From NCBI GenBank assembly GCA_964457945.1, contig CAYWFX010000012.1, positions 6,250 through 70,249 on the forward strand: 64,000 nucleotides of DNA, in the 5' to 3' direction. The DNA comes from PHAA01 sp964457945 (GTDB lineage: Bacteria; Bacillota; Syntrophomonadia; Syntrophomonadales; Syntrophomonadaceae). This document shows, one piece after another, positions 17,501 through 24,509 of this stretch (position 1 is the stretch's first letter; every line of letters starts with the position of its first letter). The translations under genes and the position numbers were made by a program. A model generated the notes under the pieces. That model searched no databases. It worked only from the letters and a program-made list of their open reading frames with translations, and had not been told where the DNA came from.

Positions 17501-18701
17501 TTTTAGCTCGATCAGATAGGGTTCCCCATTTTTCTTGCAGGTCAACTAATGTGGTGCTCATGTTTTTTATGTTGCCATTAGCGTCGAATAGTTCAACGCC
17601 CAATTCCTTTAATGCTTTTTGGCCTTTGTCGCTTGCCAAACTAGCTTCTAACGATTTCCACGTGTTACCTATCGTGCCGCCGCCCTGAGCGGTCATTTGT
17701 GCTAAAGTAGATATAGCGGCAACGGATTCCTTTGTGTTCATCTTCATAGTGGAAAAAGCAGAGCCGGAACGCTGAATAGCTTGCAGTAAATCGGTAGCAT
17801 TAATTTGTAACATATGGGCTGCAGCTGAGATTTCAAATAGAGCCTGTTTCGATTCTCCGGTAGTTAATCCGAACTGTGACATAATTGCTTCAACTGATTT
17901 TATGGCAGTTTCCACAGGAACGGCATCGACTACGACCAACTGTAAAGCCGTATCGGTTGCGGATATGATGCTGGCAACATCCTTAAACCTTCTGCCGGCT
18001 TGGGCCATAACGTCAAGAACCTTGCTAAATTCAACTCCATAGGCGGTAGCCATTACACCAGCAACGTCTTTCAATTCTCCAAGGTCTTTTGCCAGCTTAG
18101 CAGGTGAACTAGCATAAGGCGGTACAATTTCAAGCACCTGTTGAAGTTTGGTCATGGATGCGGAAATATCAGAAATTCCGGTCTTTATAAGTTCAAAACT
18201 ACCCATTATAACGCTACCTGCCGCAAGCCATCCCAGGTGACGGGATATTAGGTTTCCAAATCCACCGGTATTTTCTGAGTAAGCCGCAGTCCTAGTCTGT
18301 GCTGCAATCGACTTCTGTTCTAATAATGCAATTTGAGCATTGGTTTTTTCTCGTTGCATCAATATCGAAGCATCCGTTTTTTGCTCTAATGCTTGTCGTT
18401 GCATGGCGGATTTTTCGTTAATGGCATTGATTTTGGCTTCACCCTCCGATACTATAGTCGCTTTTCGGGTTTCACCTTCTTTTAAAATACCTTGGATCAT
18501 AGCTTGCTGCGCGGTCATTGGAGCCAATACTTGACTAGCACTTTGAACACCGCCAGTCGCGCCAGGAAGAACCAACTGCGTTGCCTTGGCAATAGCACTT
18601 AACCGAGCAAATTCAGCCTCTACTATCTTGGTTGATTCCATGATAGGGGCTATGTTCACGCCCAACGTACTTATTATTTTTACAAACGAATCATTTTCCA
18701 T
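14529..18701 (-). CDS. Phage tail tape measure protein
   Basis: ATG 18701 is preferred (1390 residues) because GAGGTG lies upstream, and it overlaps the preceding stop as TAATG. The N-terminus is coiled-coil. Residues about 170-480 match the TP901-type tape measure core (helical, with GVEFSKVLDVMAQAGRRF and SGSAFSTMKMNTKESVAAISTLAQ). A long hydrophobic Gly/Ala-rich stretch lies at about 553-590 and long coiled coils at about 850-1180. It would set the length of a siphovirus-type tail and guide DNA ejection. A tape measure this long implies a long tail, yet no tail tube gene is visible in the element. Confidence 0.88.
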   Translation of the reverse strand: MENDSFVKIISTLGVNIAPIMESTKIVEAEFARLSAIAKATQLVLPGATGGVQSASQVLAPMTAQQAMIQGILKEGETRKATIVSEGEAKINAINEKSAMQRQALEQKTDASILMQREKTNAQIALLEQKSIAAQTRTAAYSENTGGFGNLISRHLGWLAAGSVIMGSFELIKTGISDISASMTKLQQVLEIVPPYASSPAKLAKDLGELKDVAGVMATAYGVEFSKVLDVMAQAGRRFKDVASIISATDTALQLVVVDAVPVETAIKSVEAIMSQFGLTTGESKQALFEISAAAHMLQINATDLLQAIQRSGSAFSTMKMNTKESVAAISTLAQMTAQGGGTIGNTWKSLEASLASDKGQKALKELGVELFDANGNIKNMSTTLVDLQEKWGTLSDRAKMHYATVLAGGKFQYQKLQAFLDDYTGAYKKALAGIETANADMQKKLVEAAMTSLPQQLRMTSASLQVLTSELTADATPALIMFLTSVRGGIVDLKDHKEELKNILDTGAKLAEGYIAWKIGVYAFGVATKIAASEVIMFNSAAGELYMLSLGMPPVLAGVAGGIVGIGAAAIGALAKLLPLIAGMMALNRLYDQKTDPIGTKIGDLQAEQDRLQSLIKDQWTPGESLQKAGADAWKHPGQAFNHVLDAGLGWLPTADSSREKAQSQWNANEGVLNSLLDQKKAATEDALNRDLNNLNEIMAKYEAEANEKTAAALAGAGLDADSPITDYTGGDSNEKSKAIKEYLESLGNAAKAFEISNYDMESSLSAVGRSLSLTGSEYDYLKTKMESGAYTAQDYARMQELVGIKSTLVKDEQVKLTAANEQYKQEITALTPVLAQATAEYEQFKTAGDFDHMKDAQSAVSSLQGEIDNLTNSIAENTQKVWDNKGVLDELTTKTYVEYFQSAMDWMGYMESIGQMSTEQQLEYLKSFDKTNLALKDQRTLQKEIYDANKTALEEEMTAIKTAYDEKKQMYEDEITANEDLITQKEANIETYKADVDAQIVAIQKLMDILDSQGTSEDKTEAERQHNQTIADLIKERQYNEIRTGLEHQTAIVDIDRQIAEENISWQLKQNDDARDAQKEAYQSQIDALEKEKDAYGTTGQKEIDQLKKTNDKKKSELEKYYKQVEGLLNDNTLNMLATIGGYDDQFYQKALNNMKAFEQGIKDGKTNISADAKDFFTNDVTTEYNKAKSSSGSSGTNSAPTVPTKTTTTSANKTAPADWFTGETAYLNSLKQTGDAGQKAWANQLLYLVGLAKSGDAGQKIWARSQASDMGVTIPQAHTGAFVNKGGLAELLKGERVLDPQLTVSFDRLAMAMAGNPSRVQNITNNNHGGDFDKAADKIISAIEKKFGVHINGPVVSIEQAGFEDKADMQVLGLEISSVIRQMVNKK

Positions 18702-19015
18702 TATTTTTTCACCTCTTGAACTTGGAGTGTCAATATTTCGGTGATTATATCCGCAAGTATTTGCGAGCATTCTTCTTGACTGAGTGCATAACAAGTTTTT
18801 ACGGATTTTACAGCAGCATCAACCTGATTCCAAAATATAAACTGGGGATTAACTGGGGTGCTGTCAAAATCAGCAACCAACAAATTAGGATCTATGTCAT
18901 AGCCCATAGCCACAGCCCTCGCCGTACTAATAAATAATAGTTTTAAAACGTCGGTCCCCAATTCTTTTTGAAGTTTAATGTCCTCTGCTGGGACAAGTTT
19001 TTTTACAATGCCCAT
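18701..19015 (-). CDS. Small protein upstream of the tape measure gene
   Basis: ATG 19015 (104 residues) is preceded by AAGGTGG; the GTG four codons earlier lies inside this site. The protein is helical with two Cys near residues 74 and 82 and no recognised motif. Position and size fit a tail assembly chaperone, whose gene normally lies directly before the tape measure. There is no obvious programmed frameshift extension. It overlaps the tape measure start by one base. Confidence 0.6.
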   Translation of the reverse strand: MGIVKKLVPAEDIKLQKELGTDVLKLLFISTARAVAMGYDIDPNLLVADFDSTPVNPQFIFWNQVDAAVKSVKTCYALSQEECSQILADIITEILTLQVQEVKK

Positions 19016-19145
19016 GTTAAATTCCACCTTTCTTTTTTAGAGCACGTCAGAAAATAGATAAGGGTGGATATTTTACCACCCCCGCTATCACCTAGGAATT
19101 AGGATTCAGGACCCAAGGATTAGCCCCGATCCCGCATTTGGTTTC

Positions 19146-19445
19146 CTATTGCCCGAACATACTATGCAAAATCATTTCAAAAATAGTTTCAACCGTCCAT
19201 TCACTGCATGATGGATGAATCAATATTCCTTCGCCTGTATCGCTTATATCAATCAATTTACCTTGATGAAAAAAAACTTCATCGTTAACCCTAATATCGA
19301 AGTCCTCACAGTCCTCATAGGCAGTATCAACATAATTTACAACTATCCCGACCAAACTAACTGCTGCTTTAACATCCTCCAAACTTGGGATATGGAGGCC
19401 TCGTGGTTCGATCATGTTTTCCGGGTAATCAATAATAAAATTCAT
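19146..19445 (-). CDS. Hypothetical protein (about 100 aa)
   Basis: This is a small acidic protein (DTAYEDCEDFDIRV, HPSCSEWTVE) of unknown function. ATG 19445 is used; an in-frame GTG at 19460 overlaps the AAAGGTGG site and is a possible alternative start. It is probably the first gene of the tail module. A GGGTGG/CCACCC inverted repeat (19062-19081) separates it from the next gene. Confidence 0.55.
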   Translation of the reverse strand: MNFIIDYPENMIEPRGLHIPSLEDVKAAVSLVGIVVNYVDTAYEDCEDFDIRVNDEVFFHQGKLIDISDTGEGILIHPSCSEWTVETIFEMILHSMFGQ

Positions 19446-19490
19446 AACGTATCTTTCCACCTTTCAAAATTCAATTAATTTTAAGCATAC

Positions 19491-19515
19491 CAAAAAACCC
19501 CGTTATATTGGGGTT
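19491..19515 (-). terminator. Terminator of the replication operon
   Basis: AACCCC/GGGGTT (19510-19515 with 19496-19501) is followed on the minus strand by TTTTTTGG. It separates the dnaB operon from the tail genes. Confidence 0.75.
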
Positions 19516-19884
19516 GCAGAGCATTAATGTACTTACAGAATAACTAAGTGGATTTAGAGGAAATCAATAATTTTGGTAGCATTATGATGAAGGAATTCGT
19601 AAAATTTAACCTAAACAACAGTAGGGAATGGCTTTAAATTGGGATTTGTTAAGAAACTGAATGTTCCGGAGGGGCAGGTGCTAACAATCATTGTTACTGA
19701 GCGCATGCTTTACCACGTTAAATCATTAAACATCTATATGCTTCATGGCATATTTGGGAAGCTCACCAGTATCCATGGAAAATGCCTCTACGCCCATATT
19801 ATACACCATTTCAAGCCTATTTATGATTAAAAAAGTAAACCTTGTCCATCCTATTCAGCTATTTTTGTACTGCTGCCTTTCTTC
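19516..19884. other. Gene-poor interval between replication and tail modules
   Basis: These 369 bases hold no convincing gene. A 63-codon plus-strand frame from TTG 19639 begins with residues resembling the tail-module protein at 18701 (GFVKKL versus GIVKKL) but has only a weak GGGAATGG site 10-15 bases upstream. This is where a virion gene block (terminase to tail tube) could have been lost. Confidence 0.4.
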
Positions 19885-21231
19885 TCAAGTCCCAATTTCG
19901 TTTGCTTCACGGATTTGTTGCCGTTGCTTATCAAATATAATGGGTATATCAATCCCCGCTATGCTGTCTCTACTTTTGTCAATAAATATCCTGTAGTTAA
20001 ATTCTTCATATTGCTTTTTATGGAATGTTCTTATTTGCTCTGCTTGGTCCTTATCAACCGGTATAAGCTTTAACATCAGATCACATTCATTCTTCATCCG
20101 CTTGGCTCCCTGTAAGGTTCCGTCCGGGTTAAGTTGAATTAACACCATACAGGCTAAATTCAGGTTTTGAGCCAGTATTTTTTGAGTTTTAACTATTTGC
20201 TCCAATACCTGCCATTCATCCATTCCTTTAACTTGCTTATCCATGCGGCCTATATAGTCAACTATTAATAATTCGGTTTTGTGCTGTAGCTTTGCCCTTC
20301 GTGCCAAAGTTTGCAATTTATCCGGGGTTAAGTTTGGCTCGTATTGCGTATAAAATCCTGAGTCAACTAGCATCTTATAACACGATAGAACCTGGTGGAG
20401 TTCGCCGTTGGTCAACGATCCGGCCCTAATCTTTTGAAGTGGTATCTGTGATAATATGGCTCCCCAACGGTAGGCTATCTGCTTCCTGCTCATTTCGGTA
20501 TTGATATACAGCAACGATTTCTTACCGTCAACGCTTGCGGCCATTGCGGTGTTAAGGGCAAAAGCCGTTTTGCCATGTCCGGTTTGAGCTCCTAGAATTA
20601 TTAAGTCACCAGGCTTATAGCCAAGGGTGAGATTATTTAGTATAGGCAGACCGGTAGGCACACCTTCCAAAGGTGTTTGTCCGGGTGATTTAGCATCCTC
20701 TTGTGCCTTACGCCATTTTTCCACATTTTCAGTTACCAGTTTTTCGCCATAGGTAGCAATATCCTCGCCGGTTTCAATTTGTTCTGTGCCGCTGTCTATG
20801 GATAGAGCCATGAAGTCAGAACCAATTCGTTCAATGAAGTCTGTTACATCAACATTTGCTTGCTGTATTTCCTCGTGGTATCTAATAATTAATCGCTGTG
20901 CTTTCCGTCCCTTGCTGGCTTGCTTCACCCTGTCAATCCAATAGCCATTATTAACGTCGTCAATGTACTGTATTGAGATATGTTGTACTTCTTCTCGTAT
21001 GCTCCGGTCAGCAAGAAAACCAAGTTCTATCCCTTCTTTTAGCACCTCGACATAAGTGGGCCTTACTCCCCGTCCGTATAGGCTTTTGGTCAGCAGGAAT
21101 AAATCTCGGTTTATGGGTCCATAAAAATCATCTTCGGAAATGAGGGTAAAGGTTTCGATGCAAGCATTTTCTGAGTGCAGTAATGCCGATATAATTCGTT
21201 GTTCTGCTTCAACGTCGGTGATTAGCTCCAT
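19885..21231 (-). CDS. DnaB-like replicative DNA helicase
   Basis: The 448-residue protein unwinds DNA ahead of the element's replication fork. The N-terminal domain (residues 5-105) is the DnaB N-domain (VEAEQRIISALLHSE). The RecA-like domain carries Walker A GAQTGHGKT (214-222), a Walker B LLIVDYIGRM and the QLN segment of motif 4. Spacing follows the DnaB family. ATG 21231 has GAGGTG upstream and overlaps the end of the replication-initiation gene by 10 bases. The pairing with a DnaD/O-like protein marks a theta replication module of temperate phages. Confidence 0.93.
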   Translation of the reverse strand: MELITDVEAEQRIISALLHSENACIETFTLISEDDFYGPINRDLFLLTKSLYGRGVRPTYVEVLKEGIELGFLADRSIREEVQHISIQYIDDVNNGYWIDRVKQASKGRKAQRLIIRYHEEIQQANVDVTDFIERIGSDFMALSIDSGTEQIETGEDIATYGEKLVTENVEKWRKAQEDAKSPGQTPLEGVPTGLPILNNLTLGYKPGDLIILGAQTGHGKTAFALNTAMAASVDGKKSLLYINTEMSRKQIAYRWGAILSQIPLQKIRAGSLTNGELHQVLSCYKMLVDSGFYTQYEPNLTPDKLQTLARRAKLQHKTELLIVDYIGRMDKQVKGMDEWQVLEQIVKTQKILAQNLNLACMVLIQLNPDGTLQGAKRMKNECDLMLKLIPVDKDQAEQIRTFHKKQYEEFNYRIFIDKSRDSIAGIDIPIIFDKQRQQIREANEIGT

Positions 21232-21986
21232 TCTGGCACCTCACTTCCCAAGGGCACAGTGTTTTCACTGCTTTTCTCTCCTTTTTTCGTTTTTTCTAGT
21301 AACTGCTTACGTTGAATAATCAGTCGGTCATATTGCTTCCTAAGGTTTACAGGGCTGAGGATATTCGTTTTCCAAAATTCATCCTCTTGGGAAAAATCAA
21401 TAATGTCTTTTACCTCTTCTGGTGGTCTATTATCAATACGTAAAAGTTTGTCCATAGCTACAACCCATTTTTGAATATTAGGTTGTCTAAAAGAAGGATT
21501 ATTCTCCCTGATCCTTTTCAAAAGATAATTAGCTAGAATCGTTTCTTGCGATTCTGAGCTTATATTAATTTCTTTTAATTTCTCTTCTTTTAGGAGTGAG
21601 TCATCACTGAGTTCTCCATGAATACTCACTGACAACTCAGTGAGTACCTCGGAATCTAGATATGGCGGTATTTTCGACTTGCTTGGTCGGTTAATTGTCT
21701 GATGTTTAAGGAAGTTTTTTATTTGGATGTAATCCTGATCATTGGTTCTATATTTGATTATTATTTTTACCTTGGCTATAAGTGATAACCATTCCTCTAC
21801 TTTGCTGGCCGAAAATGTGTCGTATGGGAAAACTAGCGACTTAATTAATTGTGTATTACCAGGCAACCGCCCCTCATCGTCAGCGTTGCTAATAAGACCC
21901 ATGAATAATAACCGGGCTTCAACTGGTATTCCACCTACTTTTTCATCAGTCCAGAATTCCGGACTAATCATGCGTTTACGAGCCAC
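21222..21986 (-). CDS. Phage replication initiation protein (O/DnaD-like)
   Basis: The GTG start at 21986 (254 residues) has AAAGGGGG seven bases upstream. The N-terminal MARKRMISPEFWTDEKV and the winged-helix region (LLFMGLISNADDEGRL, then WLSLIAKVKIIIKY) are typical of phage replisome organisers. They often begin this way and bind the phage origin. The C-terminal region (LLKRIRENNPSFRQPNIQKW) resembles the helicase-loader-interacting domain. The gene is coupled to dnaB downstream and overlaps the preceding small gene by 11 bases. An origin may lie within its own coding region, as in related phages, but no iteron array was recognised. Confidence 0.8.
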   Translation of the reverse strand: MARKRMISPEFWTDEKVGGIPVEARLLFMGLISNADDEGRLPGNTQLIKSLVFPYDTFSASKVEEWLSLIAKVKIIIKYRTNDQDYIQIKNFLKHQTINRPSKSKIPPYLDSEVLTELSVSIHGELSDDSLLKEEKLKEINISSESQETILANYLLKRIRENNPSFRQPNIQKWVVAMDKLLRIDNRPPEEVKDIIDFSQEDEFWKTNILSPVNLRKQYDRLIIQRKQLLEKTKKGEKSSENTVPLGSEVPEWS

Positions 21987-22206
21987 TATGTAGCCCCCTT
22001 TGCGCACGTAGACGGCTTGGAGCCCTGCATAGTGAGCATAGCTCTAGCTTTTGGAAAATCTGATCTTCCAGCTTATATTTTTGGATTATCTCGCAAAAAG
22101 CTTGCTCCACTTCACCTCTAGCCACCTCGCCTTCAATCCCGGCAATTGGCCGCCCCGCTATATTTTTATCCATCCGATGTTTAACAAGCGTTTCGAAATC
22201 TAACAA
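21976..22206 (-). CDS. Hypothetical protein (76 aa)
   Basis: The TTG start at 22206 has AAAGGTGGTG upstream. The product is a small protein with a helical N-terminal part and a Cys pair (CSLC) followed by an Arg-rich tail. It is first in the replication operon, overlapping the initiator by 11 bases. No family is recognised. Confidence 0.5.
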   Translation of the reverse strand: MLDFETLVKHRMDKNIAGRPIAGIEGEVARGEVEQAFCEIIQKYKLEDQIFQKLELCSLCRAPSRLRAQRGLHSGS

Positions 22207-22352
22207 TTTTTATCACCACCTTTTTCATTTATGCCCAGTTGTCTCCGAGCTTTTGCTTTGTGCCTTGCCTTCTTCTCCTATCACGCCGGGAACCCTCAGT
22301 CGCTTTCGCCGGGACCCTTTCAATCCACTGGTTACGAATTGTCAGTCGCATG

Positions 22353-22369
22353 AAGTAAACGGTTTACTT
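22353..22369. promoter_or_regulatory. 17-bp perfect palindrome upstream of the replication operon
   Basis: AAGTAAAC-G-GTTTACTT lies between the HTH gene (22405-22599) and the first replication gene. It is a candidate operator. The rest of 22207-22404 holds two CGCCGGGA(A)CCC repeats and no gene. Confidence 0.5.
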
Positions 22370-22404
22370 GTCGGTAAGAAGGTTATTTAGTTTCCGGGTC
22401 AGAA

Positions 22405-22599
22405 TTATTGCTCTTGCAGCAACAATCTTTCCAGTGCATTAATAGGCACTACCATGCGCCTTTGCCCCATTTTTACGGTCGGTAGTTCTCCGGTCTTTGC
22501 CATCGAATAGGCAAGATTTCTACTAATCCCCAATAATTGACTTGCTCTTTCAATAGAAACAGCCAGTGGTTTCGATTCGGTGGCGACTTGTTTTGCCAT
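22405..22599 (-). CDS. Small helix-turn-helix (excisionase-type) protein
   Basis: ATG 22599 (64 residues) has GAGGTG upstream. The sequence SIERASQLLGISRNLAYSMAKTGELPTVKMGQ is a MerR-like/HTH_17 fold shared with excisionases. It resembles the 8188-8376 product, so the element carries two such proteins. Placed before the replication genes, it may be a Cro-like switch or a replication activator. Confidence 0.75.
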   Translation of the reverse strand: MAKQVATESKPLAVSIERASQLLGISRNLAYSMAKTGELPTVKMGQRRMVVPINALERLLLQEQ

Positions 22600-22668
22600 A
22601 ATAGACACCTCTCTTTCCTTCTTTTCCTTGATTTTTAATATCCATAGGTATAGAATAATCTTAAAGGA

Positions 22669-22707
22669 AATATGTCTCGCAGTCTAAATTAGAACTTGAG
22701 ACATATT
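22669..22707. promoter_or_regulatory. 10-bp inverted repeat between divergent genes
   Basis: AATATGTCTC (22669-22678) and GAGACATATT (22698-22707) are perfect arms separated by 19 bases. They lie between the minus-strand HTH gene and the plus-strand zinc-ribbon gene and may serve as a paired operator. Confidence 0.5.
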
Positions 22708-22786
22708 ATCTGCACATACCTTTAAGTCTGGGTTTTAAGGCTATGAAAAATAATTGCAAAACTACCAGATAAGGAGACATGATTTC

Positions 22787-23737
22787 ATGAAAAATTTAAA
22801 GATTGTTGATGGTAAGGGGAATCCGTTTACATGGGTTCGCGGTGGCTATCAGTTTAAAACTATAAATGGCAAAAGATATATTGTCCCTAAAAAGATAGAT
22901 TTAGAGCAGGGGGGAATATATGAACCTAACTTCAAGGTGATCGTTGAGGTATTGGCAAGCATGGATTATTCAAATGAAAATGAACATGAGTTTGAAAATG
23001 ATATACTGGGCTTTACAAAAAAATATGGTGTTTTGGGAATGTGGTCTCAAGGCGGCTCAAATCCTGCGTCATTACTTAATTCCATCATATTTCCCGAAAA
23101 TATTGACGATCTCGATAACGGCAAAACTAAAATGATGTGGAATGATGTATTTAATATCTTTGGAGAGCATCATCCACCAGTTTGGCCGATACCTTTTATT
23201 GGTGGAACAGAACCGGGAAATATAAAGCATCAACAATTTTGGCTAGCATACCGGGAACCAACATTATTTTTCTGGCAAGGATTGACTACAATATGTCATG
23301 TTGTGCAGCATCTTGCTAGAAAAGAATGGCATCCTAATATGAAAATCAATGTCACATTTGATGGTGATGGAGCAGTATGTCCGGCTCAATCATTATATGA
23401 GGGGATTATTGCCTATGCTGTTTGGAGGATTTCGCAAGGTACCAAGCTCAGGAAGTGCGGTTATGCTGAAAAGATTAGATGCAAGAAATGTCAGCACAAT
23501 AAATTATTCTTTTGGCCATCAGACATACGGCAGGAAATAGGAAATCGTGATTGTAAGGATTACAATAATCATCGAAGGTGGATATTAAGACAACAAGAGA
23601 AGGCTTTAAATCTTTATTCGCAAGGTAAATCTATTGAAGGAATAACTAATCTTATTAATAAAAAAGGCTACATTATTGATGGGAGAAAAATTGAGGTTGC
23701 AATGCAGGATATTGAGGGATGGATCAAGGTAAAATGA
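22787..23737 (+). CDS. Zinc-ribbon protein of unknown function, cargo candidate next to attR
   Basis: ATG 22787 (316 residues) has AAGGAG upstream. The N-terminal part contains ENDILGFTKKYGVLGM, which resembles the ILxFxxxYGxLG segment of proteins with a C-terminal CGNR-like zinc ribbon. The C-terminal part has CKKC followed about 24 residues later by RDCKDYNNHRR, a plausible CxxC...C...H site. I infer a nucleic-acid-binding protein; the family is a guess. It is the only plus-strand gene in this arm, separated from the replication genes by a palindrome, and it abuts attR. That is where phages and satellites carry defence or fitness genes. Confidence 0.6.
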   Translation: MKNLKIVDGKGNPFTWVRGGYQFKTINGKRYIVPKKIDLEQGGIYEPNFKVIVEVLASMDYSNENEHEFENDILGFTKKYGVLGMWSQGGSNPASLLNSIIFPENIDDLDNGKTKMMWNDVFNIFGEHHPPVWPIPFIGGTEPGNIKHQQFWLAYREPTLFFWQGLTTICHVVQHLARKEWHPNMKINVTFDGDGAVCPAQSLYEGIIAYAVWRISQGTKLRKCGYAEKIRCKKCQHNKLFFWPSDIRQEIGNRDCKDYNNHRRWILRQQEKALNLYSQGKSIEGITNLINKKGYIIDGRKIEVAMQDIEGWIKVK

Positions 23738-23756
23738 CAGAAGTTTTGACAGAAGT
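23735..23756 (+). repeat. Candidate integrase arm sites, right end
   Basis: TGACAGAAGT at 23735-23744 and TTGACAGAAGT at 23746-23756 are 12 bp apart, matching the pair near attL. The first overlaps the stop codon of the preceding gene. Confidence 0.5.
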
Positions 23757-23895
23757 ATGATTAAAAAACGCTCGATAAATCACATTGGCATAGAATGATA
23801 CAAATATGACAACAAATAATTTCTAATATAGTAGTAGGGGATTTTTTAAAGTGTCTTAAAAATATACAATAGTATGCAAAGTATGGTTATATCAG

Positions 23896-23955
23896 GACTT
23901 TTAATCAGGGCGTCCCGCGTTCGAGTCGCGGATGGCTCACCATTAAAAACACAGA
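23896..23955 (+). repeat. attR: displaced 3' fragment of tRNA-Lys
   Basis: Bases 23896-23942 are identical to the last 47 bases of tRNA-Lys, from the anticodon stem to CCA, without a 5' half. A further 13 bases match attL with one change. It is a tRNA pseudogene fragment marking the right end of the element. Confidence 0.93.
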
Positions 23956-23981
23956 ACCCGCAAGCGATTGCGGGTTTTTTG
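23955..23981 (+). terminator. Original tRNA operon terminator
   Basis: AACCCGCAA pairs with TTGCGGGTT around a GCGA loop, followed by TTTT. It lies after the displaced tRNA fragment and was presumably the native terminator before integration. Confidence 0.8.
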
Positions 23982-24072
23982 CTTCTGATGCAATATGCAA
24001 TTTTATTTCTTTCATTTAACCGTAGTTACAGCTATTGGACATGGAAACCTAACGTAAAAAGTGGTGCCATTT
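23982..24072. repeat. 91-bp direct repeat, copy 1 (3' end of the histidine kinase gene)
   Basis: This segment matches 26171-26261 with two differences. Copy 2 contains the last 20 codons of the PAS histidine kinase gene. The DNA from 24073 to 26170 between the copies looks inserted. Confidence 0.9.
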
Positions 24073-24167
24073 TGAAAAACCAGTCTTATATAAAACAGAT
24101 TGATGTTTCCGATCCCCGTCCGGCTATGCTTTTATCTTTAGCAGAACGTCCTCCTGTTGGCCCCAAA

Positions 24168-24464
24168 TTATTTTATTGACATAACTTCTTCGTAAATTTC
24201 AATCTTGGGATTCCCCTCCAAAAGAGAATCGAATTGTTTGAATACATCCTGTAAGTATGATGTATTATTATGAAAATCAAGCGAATTTTCATCTTTATAT
24301 TTCTCATAAAATGTAAACTTGCCAGCTTCGTCTAGTCCTCTGTTAAGGGTGTATTCTAATGTCCCCTCTTCATTTTGCACCTTGGGAAACAAGCTTTTTA
24401 AAGTCTCTTCCAGTTCTTCCTCTTTACCAGTTTTTGCTGTTATGGAAGCAATTACTACAATCAT
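24168..24464 (-). CDS. Antibiotic biosynthesis monooxygenase (ABM) domain protein
   Basis: The 98-residue protein is a single ABM/dimeric alpha-beta barrel domain: MIVVIASITAKTGKEEELEE, then EEGTLEYTLNRG and FTFYEKYKDENSLDFHNNTSYL. AGGAGG lies seven bases before ATG 24464. Members act as small cofactorless monooxygenases or quinol-related enzymes; the substrate cannot be told. It is downstream of the AraC regulator by 45 bases on the same strand and may be its target. Confidence 0.85.
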   Translation of the reverse strand: MIVVIASITAKTGKEEELEETLKSLFPKVQNEEGTLEYTLNRGLDEAGKFTFYEKYKDENSLDFHNNTSYLQDVFKQFDSLLEGNPKIEIYEEVMSIK

Positions 24465-24509
24465 TTACAAACCTCCTGACAAAATTATGTTTTATAATTG
24501 GGAGGGCTT

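Larger units (their letters stand above)
4154..23942. mobile_element. tRNA-Lys-integrated prophage-like element, about 19.8 kb
   Basis: The boundaries are the duplicated tRNA-Lys 3' segment (4154-4203 and 23896-23945, 50 bp identical). Visible modules are: an attL-proximal integrase; small unknown proteins; an excisionase-like gene divergent from a second tyrosine recombinase; a Xre repressor; a secreted stalk-domain protein; a tail-tip protein; a tape measure protein with two small upstream proteins; and a DnaB helicase with its replication partner and an HTH protein. A zinc-ribbon cargo gene lies at the attR end. Terminase, portal, protease, capsid, head-tail connectors, tail tube and holin/endolysin are not visible, so the element is defective or depends on a helper. 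Confidence 0.9.

Noticed and set aside
19639..19830. A 63-codon plus-strand frame
   Set aside because: A TTG start with a weak site, no family; noted in the interval entry only.
23874..24179. A 101-codon plus-strand frame around attR
   Set aside because: It consists of a tRNA fragment, terminator and a copy of the antisense of the kinase 3' end; no ribosome binding site.
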